Shown here piece after piece: positions 1-5,956 of a stretch of 6,077 nucleotides of DNA (position 1 is its first letter; every line of letters begins with the position of its first letter). Made by a program: the position numbers and the translations under genes. The notes below the pieces were generated by a model, which was not told where the DNA came from, ran no database searches, and saw only the letters and a list, made by a program, of their open reading frames with translations. Source of the DNA: an uncultured Flavobacteriaceae bacterium (GTDB lineage Bacteria; Bacteroidota; Bacteroidia; Flavobacteriales; Flavobacteriaceae); assembly GCA_945788155.1 (NCBI GenBank), contig CALZKX010000160.1:1-6077 (forward strand), in the 5' to 3' direction.

Positions 1-1190
1 CTTTGGCAGGCACTTGGATGATTAGTGGTGTAATTCCAACAATGATTTATTATGGATTACAAATTCTTAATCCAACTATATTTTTAGTAGCATCTGTTAT
101 TATATGTGCAATAATTTCAATAGCAACAGGAAGTAGCTGGACAACCTCTGCGACTGTTGGCATTGCATTAGTAGGAATTGGTGAAACTTTAGGAATATCT
201 TTAGGAATGACAGCTGGTGCTGTATTGTCAGGAGCATATTTTGGCGATAAAATGTCTCCATTAAGTGATACTACAAACCTTGCACCTGCTATGGCAGGAA
301 GCGAGTTATTTAATCATATTAGGTATATGTCCTTAACTACAATACCAACAATAGTTATTACTTTAATAATCTTTGCAATTATTGGATTGAATTTGGACGT
401 TACTGGAACACCACAAATTCAAGACAAGTTAGATGCTATAAATGGCGCATTCAATATTAGTCCTTGGTTATTTATAGTACCTGTGATTGTTATTGTAATG
501 ATTGTAAAGAAAACCCCTCCACTTATTGCATTACTATTAGGTGCGCTTTTGGGTGGTGTTGCAGCTTTAATTGCACAACCAGATATAGTAGCCAAAATTT
601 CAGGAGCAGATAGTTTGACGTTTCAAACTGCCTATAAAGGGATTATGAATGCTATGACAGTAGATACTGCTGTAGAAACCTCAAGTGCAGAATTAAACGA
701 CTTGTTTACAGCTGGAGGAATGGCAGGAATGCTGGGAACTATTTGGCTAATTATTTGTGCTATGGTTTTTGGTGGCGTAATGGATGCCATTGGGGCATTA
801 GCCAGAATAACGAATTCACTTTTGAGTATGGCAACAACAACTTTTGGGTTATTTGCTAGTACAGTTGCAAGTTGTTTGGCGTTAAACGTTACCGCTTCAG
901 ATCAATATCTCGCTCTTGTTGTCCCTGGAAAAATGTTTAAAAAAGCCTATGAAGATAAAGGGCTCGCTCCAGAAAATTTGAGCAGAACCTTAGAAGATTC
1001 TGGAACTGTCACTTCAGTACTCGTTCCATGGAATACTTGTGGTGCCTATCATTCCAAAGTTTTATTTGGCTATGCAGGTGCTACAGCATACATTCCTTAT
1101 GCGTTTTTTAGTATTATAAGCCCATTTATGACTTTGATTTTTGCTGGATTTCAAATTAAAATTAAACAATTAAATGGGAAATTGGATTAA
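1..1190 (+). CDS. nhaC: Na+/H+ antiporter, NhaC family (5' end cut by window)
   Basis: An integral inner-membrane sodium/proton exchanger that would use the proton gradient to expel Na+ and help pH and salt homeostasis. The reading frame is open from the first complete codon (TTG at 3) to the TAA at 1188-1190, giving 395 visible residues. NhaC proteins usually run about 450-500 residues, so the N-terminal part lies outside the window and the TTG is an internal Leu codon, not a start. Family marks in fragment numbering: GSSWTT at 43-48, the GDKMSPLSDTTN stretch at 81-92, ASDQY at 298-302, SRTLEDSGT at 327-335 and VPWNTCG at 341-347. Polar and acidic residues inside these hydrophobic stretches are the likely ion path (inference). 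Several membrane segments are plain, for example about 24-42, 110-130, 152-168, 171-191, 240-260 and 274-297. No clear terminator follows; the next gene starts 105 bp on with its own promoter. Family assignment is secure, ion specificity is not. Confidence 0.93.
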   Translation, partial: LAGTWMISGVIPTMIYYGLQILNPTIFLVASVIICAIISIATGSSWTTSATVGIALVGIGETLGISLGMTAGAVLSGAYFGDKMSPLSDTTNLAPAMAGSELFNHIRYMSLTTIPTIVITLIIFAIIGLNLDVTGTPQIQDKLDAINGAFNISPWLFIVPVIVIVMIVKKTPPLIALLLGALLGGVAALIAQPDIVAKISGADSLTFQTAYKGIMNAMTVDTAVETSSAELNDLFTAGGMAGMLGTIWLIICAMVFGGVMDAIGALARITNSLLSMATTTFGLFASTVASCLALNVTASDQYLALVVPGKMFKKAYEDKGLAPENLSRTLEDSGTVTSVLVPWNTCGAYHSKVLFGYAGATAYIPYAFFSIISPFMTLIFAGFQIKIKQLNGKLD

Positions 1191-1225
1191 ATTATACACC
1201 TATAAGTTTTTAAAATAATTGTTCA

Positions 1226-1255
1226 TTGTCTTTCCTATTACTATGTATATATTTG
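1226..1255 (+). promoter_or_regulatory. Bacteroidota-type promoter of the peroxiredoxin gene
   Basis: TTG at 1226-1228, then exactly 19 bases, then TATATTTG at 1248-1255. This is an exact fit to the -33/-7 form TTG-N19-TAnnTTTG used by the Bacteroidota primary sigma factor. Transcription would begin near 1261, leaving an A/T-rich leader of about 35 nt before the ATG at 1296. No Shine-Dalgarno sequence is present; the bases before the ATG are A-rich, as is usual in this phylum. The promoter implies the peroxiredoxin is transcribed separately from the antiporter upstream. Confidence 0.68.
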
Positions 1256-1295
1256 CATTCAAATTTTAAATTTAAACAAGAAAATATATCAAAAA

Positions 1296-1934
1296 ATGGC
1301 TGTATTAGTAGGAAAAAAAGCACCAAAATTTAGTGCACAAGCAGTAGTAAATGGCTGCGAGTTTGTAGAAAATTTTTCATTAAATCAATTTATTGGCAAA
1401 AACCATGTTGTATTGTTCTTTTATCCCAAAGATTTTACATTTGTTTGTCCAACCGAGCTACATGCTTTTCAAGAAAAACTAGAGGCGTTTAAATCTAGAA
1501 ATACTGAAATTATTGCTGTATCTACAGATACCGAGCAATCTCACTTTGGTTGGCTACAAATGGATAAAAACCAAGGAGGGATTAAAGGTGTTACCTACCC
1601 TTTAGTTGCTGATACTAACAAAACTATTTCGGCAAACTACGATGTGTTAGCAGGAGAAACTTATTACGACGAGAACGATATGCTACAATCTGCAGGCGAA
1701 TTAATTGCTTACAGAGGACTGTTTTTAATTGATAAAGAGGGTATTGTTCGTCATCAATTAATAAACGATTTACCATTAGGGAGAAATGTTGACGAAGCCT
1801 TACGTATGGTAGATGCTTTACAATTTTTTGAAGAGAATGGTGAGGTTTGTCCAGCAAACTGGAGCAAAGGCTCTGAAGGAATGAAAGCTGACCATAAATC
1901 GACTGCTGAGTTTTTAGAAAAGCACGTTAACTAA
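1296..1934 (+). CDS. Typical 2-Cys peroxiredoxin (Prx1/AhpC group)
   Basis: A cytosolic thiol peroxidase of 212 residues that reduces H2O2, organic hydroperoxides and probably peroxynitrite. The peroxidatic Cys51 sits in a textbook motif, FYPKDFTFVCPTE (42-54), with Pro43, Thr47 and the Cys context intact. The resolving Cys185 lies in EVCPANW (183-189), so an inter-subunit disulfide is expected. The catalytic-site Arg is probably Arg140 in AYRGLF. There is an extra Cys at 21. The overeoxidation-sensitivity features are partial: GGIKG (94-98) stands at the GGLG position, but the C-terminal YF pair is replaced (AEFLEKH, 204-210). The start at 1296 follows a strong promoter and leaves full family length. 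No ahpF is adjacent, so thioredoxin or another reductant encoded elsewhere probably recycles it (inference). The convergent neighbours are the ankyrin gene and katG. An ahpC name is possible, but the length and C-terminal tail look more like the eukaryote-like Prx1/TSA branch than enterobacterial AhpC. Confidence 0.95.
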   Translation: MAVLVGKKAPKFSAQAVVNGCEFVENFSLNQFIGKNHVVLFFYPKDFTFVCPTELHAFQEKLEAFKSRNTEIIAVSTDTEQSHFGWLQMDKNQGGIKGVTYPLVADTNKTISANYDVLAGETYYDENDMLQSAGELIAYRGLFLIDKEGIVRHQLINDLPLGRNVDEALRMVDALQFFEENGEVCPANWSKGSEGMKADHKSTAEFLEKHVN

Positions 1935-1958
1935 TGTAAGTTCATTAACTACACAAAC

Positions 1959-2036
1959 AAAAAGGCTGTCTAAACGGTAGATATTTCGACTACGCTCAAT
2001 ATGACACTAAAAATTACTTTTTAGTCAGCTTTTTTT
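1959..2036. terminator. Long-stem, large-loop terminator between convergent genes
   Basis: Left arm 1959-1974 (A-run, then GGCTGTCTAAA) pairs with right arm 2020-2035 (TTTAGTCAGC, then a T-run). The stem has 16 positions with one T-T mismatch (1969/2025) and one G-U wobble (1964/2030). The right arm runs into seven T's, so on the plus strand it fits an intrinsic terminator 24 nt after the peroxiredoxin stop. On the minus strand the complement of the left arm gives GCC followed by five T's, 25 nt after the ankyrin stop, so it can also end the katG-ank transcript; there the wobble becomes an A-C mismatch, making the stem slightly weaker. The 45-nt loop is unusually long and holds a GTAG/CTAC mini-hairpin (1977-1980 with 1990-1993). 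Confidence 0.72.
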
Positions 2037-2060
2037 GCTTAAAATATTTCAGGTTAACTA

Positions 2061-2531
2061 TTATAGTTTTTTCAAAAGATGTTTAAATTCTTTTTCTAAA
2101 GCATAATCATAAGCTGTTTTTCCGTTATAATCTTTCATAAATTTATCTGCACCTGTATCCAATAATAACTGAGCAATATTTTCATTATCATACTGCGCAG
2201 CAAATATTAAAGGCGTTGTCCCATTGTTATTTGTTGCATTTACATTTGCTCCTTTATCGATTAACAAAGTAGCTAAGTTTATATTTCCTTTAAAACTAAC
2301 TCCGATTAAGGCTGTATTACCAGAACTATCCTTAGCATCAATAACTGCATTATGCTCTATTAAAATGTTTGCCATTATTTCATTATCAAAATATGTTGCA
2401 AAAATAAGTGGCGTAAAACCACGAGAATCGGTCTCATCAACTAATTTAGGGTTTATCCCTAGCAAAGCTTCAAGCCTGTATGTATCACCTTTACGAATAG
2501 ATTCAAAAAAAAGATCAATATCTTTAGTCAT
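2061..2531 (-). CDS. Ankyrin-repeat protein, putative KatG accessory factor
   Basis: A small soluble protein of 156 residues built almost wholly of ankyrin repeats. Glycines at 38, 71, 104 and 137 recur at exactly 33-residue spacing, each opening a repeat. An N-terminal cap helix covers about 4-36, then come GFTPLIFA (38-45), GNTALIGV (71-78), GTTPLIFAA (104-112) and a short C-terminal cap GKTAYDYA (137-144). No signal peptide or membrane segment is seen, so it should be cytosolic. I place the start at the ATG at 2531. A TTG four codons upstream (2543) is in frame but falls only 4 nt after the intergenic hairpin and is less likely. The gene lies 65 bp downstream of katG on the same strand, so co-transcription is expected. 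Ankyrin genes beside catalases are known: AnkB supports KatB in Pseudomonas aeruginosa, and Cj1386 aids heme supply to KatA in Campylobacter jejuni. A similar helper role for KatG here is inference; generic protein binding is all the sequence itself shows. Confidence 0.88.
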   Translation of the reverse strand: MTKDIDLFFESIRKGDTYRLEALLGINPKLVDETDSRGFTPLIFATYFDNEIMANILIEHNAVIDAKDSSGNTALIGVSFKGNINLATLLIDKGANVNATNNNGTTPLIFAAQYDNENIAQLLLDTGADKFMKDYNGKTAYDYALEKEFKHLLKKL

Positions 2532-2547
2532 CTTTATTACCAATTAG

Positions 2548-2578
2548 AAAGGAATGAGTATTTGCTACTCACTCCTTT
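2548..2578 (-). promoter_or_regulatory. Hairpin in the katG-ank intergenic region
   Basis: A 13-position stem with a 5-nt loop: arms 2548-2560 and 2566-2578, loop 2561-2565. Read on the minus strand (the katG transcript), AAAGGAGTGAGTA pairs with TACTCATTCCTTT; every position pairs, one as a G-U wobble (2572/2554). On the plus strand the same position is an A-C mismatch, so the structure favours minus-strand RNA. It begins 18 nt after the katG stop and ends 16 nt before the ank ATG. Only three T's follow the stem before a C, then TAATT, so it is a poor full terminator. A partial terminator or a 3'-end stabiliser lowering ank output relative to katG is the natural reading (inference). Confidence 0.6.
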
Positions 2579-2596
2579 ATTCAATAATTTATAACA

Positions 2597-4798
2597 TTAT
2601 TTTAAATCAAATCGATCTAAATTCATCACTTTAGTCCAAGCAGCAGCAAAATCTTTAACAAATTTATCCTGACCATCATTAGCTCCGTAAACCTCACACA
2701 CAGCTCTTAATTCAGTATTTGAACCAAAAATAAGGTCTGCTCGTGTTCCTTTAAATTTCACTTCTCCAGTTCTACGATCTTTACCCTCAAAATATCTATC
2801 ATCTTCAGATGTAGCACTCCATGTGTTAGAAAAATCAAGAATATTGGTAAAGAAATCATTAGTTAGGCTTCCAACTTCATCAGTAAAAACACCAAAATTA
2901 GAACCATCGTAATTAGCTTCTAATACTCGTAAACCACCTACAAGAACAGTCATTTCAGGAATTGAAAGCGTTAATAAATTAGCACGATCAACCAATAAAT
3001 CTTCTGCTGCTACTTGTAAATTTGCTTTAATATAGTTTCTAAAACCATCAGCAATGGGCTCTAAATAGCTAAATGATTCCAAATCGGTTTGTGCTTGAGT
3101 AGCATCACCTCTACCTTGAGCAAATGACACAGAAATATTTTGTCCAGCATTTCTAGCTGCTTCTTCAATTGCAGTTGTTCCAGCTAAAACAATTAAATCT
3201 GCCATAGAAACAGTTCCACTAAACTCTTTTTGAATAGTTTCAAGTATATTTAAAACCTTGTTCAATTCAGAAGGGTTATTCACTTCCCAACTTCTTTGTG
3301 GTTCCAAACGAATACGACCACCATTAGCGCCACCTCGCATATCAGAACCTCTAAATGTGGATGCAGAAGCCCAAGCTGTTCTTACTAGTTGAGAAATGGA
3401 TAAGCCTGAAGCTAAAATCATTTTCTTTAAAGACTCAATATTTGAATCACTTAATGTATAATCTACTTTTGGAACCGGATCTTGCCATATTAATTCTTCT
3501 TTAGGTACTTCTGGGCCTAAATAACGCTTAATTGGTCCCATATCTCGATGCGTCATTTTAAACCATGCACGTGCAAATGCATCTTCAAATGCAGCATGAT
3601 TTTCATAAAAATGTTTAGATATTTTTAAAAATTCTGAATCCATTTTTAATGCCATATCAGCAGTAGTCATCATCAAAGCTTGTTTTCCATTTGGGTCACC
3701 AGCTTTAGGTGCCATTCTTGCATTAGAAGCAGCAGTTGGTGTCCATTGATGTGCTCCTGCAGGGCTTTTGGTTAATTCCCAATCGTAATTCAGTAAAACA
3801 TCAAAAAAATCATGATCCCATTTAGTTGGATTAGGTGTCCACGCACCTTCCAAACCACTGGTAATAGCATCGTCTAATACTCCTGTCCCAAATGAATTTT
3901 TCCAACCTGTACTCATTTCTTCTATTGATGCGCCATGCGGTTCTGCTCCTACATATTTATCAGGATCTGCTGCACCATGCGCTTTACCAAAAGTATGACC
4001 ACCAGCTACTAACGCAACAGTTTCTTCATCATTCATTGCCATGCGTCCAAAAGTAATTCTTATGTCATGTGCAGATTTTAACGGATCTGGATTTCCATTA
4101 GGTCCTTCTGGATTCACATAAATTAATCCCATATGCACAGCGCCTAAATGTCCTTCTAAATCACCATCACTTGTATCATAACGCTCATCATTATCTAACC
4201 ATCCAGTCTCCGAGCCCCAATAAACATCTTGCTCAGGTTCCCAAACATCTTCACGACCACCTGCAAAACCAAATGTTTTAAAACCCATAGATTCTAATGC
4301 ACAGTTTCCTGCAAGAATCATTAAATCTGCCCAAGAAATTTTATTTCCATACTTCTTCTTAATTGGCCATAATAATAAACGAGCTTTATCTAAGTTTCCG
4401 TTGTCTGGCCAACTATTTAATGGGGCAAATCGCTGATTCCCTGTATTTGCACCTCCTCTTCCATCGCCAACACGATAAGTACCTGCACTATGCCATGCCA
4501 TACGAATCATCAATCCACCATAATGCCCATAGTCTGCAGGCCACCAATCTTGAGAATCTGTCATTAAATCAATGACATCTTTCTTTAGCTCTTCAAAATT
4601 TACACTGTTAAATGCCTTGGCATAATCAAAATTTTCACCCATTGGGTTAGATTTTGATGCATGCTGACGTAAAATATTTAATTTTAATTCGTTAGGCCAC
4701 CAATCACGATTACTGGTTCCGCCTCCAGCACTGTTTTTTTGAGTTCCGCTAAGGAAAGGACAATCACCAATGTTTCCGTTTGTTTTATTATTTTCCAT
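2597..4798 (-). CDS. katG: Catalase-peroxidase KatG
   Basis: A bifunctional heme b enzyme that disproportionates H2O2 and also acts as a broad peroxidase; cytosolic, with no signal peptide. I choose the ATG at 4798 (MENNKTNG), giving 733 residues, the normal family length. An ATG-less extension to 4843 adds 15 residues that look unlike KatG N-termini. The N-terminal catalytic domain has distal Arg99, Trp102 and His103 in RMAWHSAGTYR, and Tyr227 in IYVNPEGP and Met253 in RMAMND, which with Trp102 supply the Met-Tyr-Trp crosslink needed for catalase activity. Proximal His268 is in GGHTFGKAHG, with proximal Trp320 and Asp381 as its partners. Ser314 (ITSG) corresponds to the Mycobacterium Ser315 position at the heme channel, and the HRD arginine at 418 fits the mobile arginine. 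The C-terminal domain, from about 445, keeps the duplicated peroxidase fold without heme ligands (RTAWASASTFRGSDMRGG, from 473). All key residues are present, so it should be active. It heads a katG-ank pair and diverges from tpx. Confidence 0.98.
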   Translation of the reverse strand: MENNKTNGNIGDCPFLSGTQKNSAGGGTSNRDWWPNELKLNILRQHASKSNPMGENFDYAKAFNSVNFEELKKDVIDLMTDSQDWWPADYGHYGGLMIRMAWHSAGTYRVGDGRGGANTGNQRFAPLNSWPDNGNLDKARLLLWPIKKKYGNKISWADLMILAGNCALESMGFKTFGFAGGREDVWEPEQDVYWGSETGWLDNDERYDTSDGDLEGHLGAVHMGLIYVNPEGPNGNPDPLKSAHDIRITFGRMAMNDEETVALVAGGHTFGKAHGAADPDKYVGAEPHGASIEEMSTGWKNSFGTGVLDDAITSGLEGAWTPNPTKWDHDFFDVLLNYDWELTKSPAGAHQWTPTAASNARMAPKAGDPNGKQALMMTTADMALKMDSEFLKISKHFYENHAAFEDAFARAWFKMTHRDMGPIKRYLGPEVPKEELIWQDPVPKVDYTLSDSNIESLKKMILASGLSISQLVRTAWASASTFRGSDMRGGANGGRIRLEPQRSWEVNNPSELNKVLNILETIQKEFSGTVSMADLIVLAGTTAIEEAARNAGQNISVSFAQGRGDATQAQTDLESFSYLEPIADGFRNYIKANLQVAAEDLLVDRANLLTLSIPEMTVLVGGLRVLEANYDGSNFGVFTDEVGSLTNDFFTNILDFSNTWSATSEDDRYFEGKDRRTGEVKFKGTRADLIFGSNTELRAVCEVYGANDGQDKFVKDFAAAWTKVMNLDRFDLK

Positions 4799-4869
4799 TG
4801 TTACTGTTTTTATATGAAATTCGATTCCTATAAAGTTAAGCAATAGTCTTCACTTTTTGGTATGTTGAC

Positions 4870-4892
4870 ATTTTAATATATTATATTAAAAT
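4870..4892. promoter_or_regulatory. Perfect 11-1-11 palindrome, candidate operator between katG and tpx
   Basis: The arm ATTTTAATATA (4870-4880) and its exact reverse complement (4882-4892) flank a single T at 4881. It lies near the middle of the 184-bp region between the divergent katG and tpx starts, about 72 bp from the katG ATG and 90 bp from the tpx ATG. Symmetry of this kind suits a dimeric regulator. It resembles the general 7-1-7 form of Fur/PerR boxes in layout but matches the PerR consensus only partly, and it lacks the ATAG/CTAT spacing of enterobacterial OxyR sites. All 23 bases are A or T, so chance symmetry in AT-rich DNA is a serious alternative. Confidence 0.4.
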
Positions 4893-4926
4893 TGATAAAA
4901 TTTATTATATAAAAATTACATCCGGA

Positions 4927-4934
4927 CAAAATTA
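4927..4934 (-). promoter_or_regulatory. Candidate katG -7 element
   Basis: On the minus strand this reads TAATTTTG, an exact match to the Bacteroidota -7 form TAnnTTTG. No TTG stands at the expected 17-23 bp upstream, so the -33 element is weak or absent, which would suit an activator-dependent or stress-induced promoter. Transcription would start near 4921, giving a leader of about 120 nt that includes the 4870-4892 palindrome. A second, weaker option is TTG at 4843-4841 with CGAATTTC at 4823-4816, which would give a leader of roughly 10 nt and put the palindrome upstream. Confidence 0.33.
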
Positions 4935-4982
4935 TCCAATTAATAAACCTTAAATTTATACTTTAACTTAAAACAAATATTT

Positions 4983-5489
4983 ATGGCACATATTACTTTA
5001 GGAGGCAACCCAGTGGAAACTTCTGGCAAACTTCAAAAAATTGGTGAGACTGCAAAGGATTTTGAATTGGTCGCTATTGATTTATCTACAAAAACCATGT
5101 CTGACTTTAAAGGATCCCATTTAATCTTAAATATATTTCCTAGTGTTGATACTGGAGTATGTTCGGCATCGGTAAGGGCTTTTAATAAGCTCGCTTCAGA
5201 GATTGAAAATACTCAGGTTTTGTGTATTTCCAGAGATTTACCTTTTAGACAAGATCAATTTTGTGCTGCGGAAGGTTTAAAAAACGTCATAATGCTATCC
5301 GATTTTAAAAATGGTAAATTTGGTAAAGCATATGGTCTTCTCATGACCAATGGGATATTTGATGGTTTACTCTCGAGGTGTGTTATAGTTATTAATAAAG
5401 ACAGAAAAGTGATATACACAGAACAGGTCGCAGAAATTGGTCAAGAACCAAATTATGATGCTGCTCTTAAAGTGATTGGCACATTATAA
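4983..5489 (+). CDS. tpx: Thiol peroxidase Tpx (atypical 2-Cys peroxiredoxin)
   Basis: A 168-residue, thioredoxin-dependent peroxidase that favours alkyl and lipid hydroperoxides. The active site is NIFPSVDTGVCSASVR (50-65), with peroxidatic Cys60 and Thr57 in the TxxC arrangement. The resolving Cys94 lies in FCAAEGL (93-99), as in E. coli Tpx where Cys61 and Cys95 form an intramolecular disulfide. Arg132 in LSRCVIV corresponds to the conserved active-site Arg. Cys81 and Cys133 are extra thiols. In E. coli the enzyme is partly periplasmic, but there is no signal peptide here, so cytosol is the safer call. The length equals the family norm and the ATG at 4983 gives the usual N-terminus (MAHITLGGNPVETSG). 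It diverges from katG across 184 bp. The best visible -7 is TAAATTTA (4951-4958), one base off and without a spaced TTG, so its promoter is uncertain. The kinase gene follows after 34 bp, likely in one operon. Confidence 0.97.
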   Translation: MAHITLGGNPVETSGKLQKIGETAKDFELVAIDLSTKTMSDFKGSHLILNIFPSVDTGVCSASVRAFNKLASEIENTQVLCISRDLPFRQDQFCAAEGLKNVIMLSDFKNGKFGKAYGLLMTNGIFDGLLSRCVIVINKDRKVIYTEQVAEIGQEPNYDAALKVIGTL

Positions 5490-5523
5490 ATTCAACACAA
5501 GACATAATAGAAACAGATATAAT

Positions 5524-5892
5524 ATGACCAAAAAGGCATCATTTTTTAATAAAAGAATAAAAAGTGTTGGCTATGCTATGCGAGGAGCGTATCTATTAAT
5601 AACCACAGAAGCAAGCATAAAAGTTCAATTGGTTATTAGCGTAATAATGACATTTGCTGGATTTTATTTTAAAATTTCGGCTACCGAATGGCTTATACAA
5701 ATTCTTGCTATAGGATTGGTTATGAGCATTGAAGGTATTAACACAGCTATTGAAGCCATTGCAGACTTTATACATCCAGACAAACACAAAAAAATAGGAT
5801 ATATAAAAGACATAGCTGCAGGTGCTGTATTTATTGCTTCTATTGCTGCAGCTTTAGCTGGTTTAATAATATATTTACCAAAGATTAGTTAA
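5524..5892 (+). CDS. dgkA: Diacylglycerol kinase family protein (DgkA type)
   Basis: A small integral membrane kinase of 122 residues that phosphorylates a lipid alcohol with ATP at the cytoplasmic face. The substrate may be diacylglycerol or undecaprenol; the sequence does not decide this. The signature EGINTAIEAIADFI (70-83) carries Glu70, Asn73, Glu77 and Asp81, matching the catalytic and metal-binding set of E. coli DgkA (Glu69, Asn72, Glu76, Asp80), and Lys95-Asp96 in YIKDIAAGAV match its KD pair. Glu29 near the first amphipathic helix corresponds to Glu28. Three membrane segments are seen at about 34-50, 54-75 and 97-118, the usual trimeric-enzyme topology. I place the start at the ATG at 5524 (MTKKASFFNK). 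A TTG at 5476 is in frame but overlaps the end of tpx and adds an unlikely polar 16-residue leader. It lies 34 bp after tpx and 64 bp before ftsK, so the three probably share a transcript at least in part. Confidence 0.94.
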   Translation: MTKKASFFNKRIKSVGYAMRGAYLLITTEASIKVQLVISVIMTFAGFYFKISATEWLIQILAIGLVMSIEGINTAIEAIADFIHPDKHKKIGYIKDIAAGAVFIASIAAALAGLIIYLPKIS

Positions 5893-5904
5893 ATACTATA
5901 ACCA

Positions 5905-5935
5905 TTAGGATAAACGTTAGTTATTTGTATTTTTG
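5905..5935 (+). promoter_or_regulatory. Candidate ftsK promoter
   Basis: TATTTTTG at 5928-5935 matches TAnnTTTG exactly. A TTA at 5905-5907, one base off TTG, stands 20 bp upstream. Transcription would start near 5941, leaving a leader of about 16 nt before the ftsK ATG. This could give ftsK a promoter of its own besides read-through from tpx and the kinase gene. A/T-rich sequence makes such matches common, so support is moderate. Confidence 0.4.
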
Positions 5936-5956
5936 TTTTATAGTAAGCACGTGTTA

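Noticed and set aside
1624..1857. A 77-codon open frame on the minus strand inside the peroxiredoxin gene.
   Set aside because: It lies opposite a gene with intact catalytic motifs, and its product has no recognisable domain; it is a frame shadow.
1926..2060. The 8-bp direct repeat GTTAACTA at 1926-1933 and 2053-2060 flanks the terminator region and could be read as a target-site duplication of a small inserted element.
   Set aside because: The interior has no terminal inverted repeats, one copy overlaps the peroxiredoxin stop codon, and a further TTAACTA at 1945-1951 shows that such strings arise easily in this AT-rich stretch.
2224..2547. A 107-codon open frame on the plus strand over the ankyrin gene.
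   Set aside because: The ankyrin frame shows exact 33-residue periodicity, so the opposite frame is a shadow.
4363..4575. A 70-codon open frame on the plus strand within katG.
   Set aside because: It is opposite the conserved heme-domain coding sequence of KatG, with no promoter or family resemblance.
2061..4798. The possibility that katG-ank is recently acquired foreign DNA.
   Set aside because: Base composition and codon style look like those of the flanking genes, and no integrase, tRNA or long repeats border the pair.
5596..5787. A 63-codon open frame on the minus strand inside the lipid kinase gene.
   Set aside because: It is antisense to the DgkA signature; the product has no recognisable feature.
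5948..5953. CACGTG hexamer palindrome just before the ftsK start.
   Set aside because: A single six-base palindrome has no known regulator in this context and is expected by chance.
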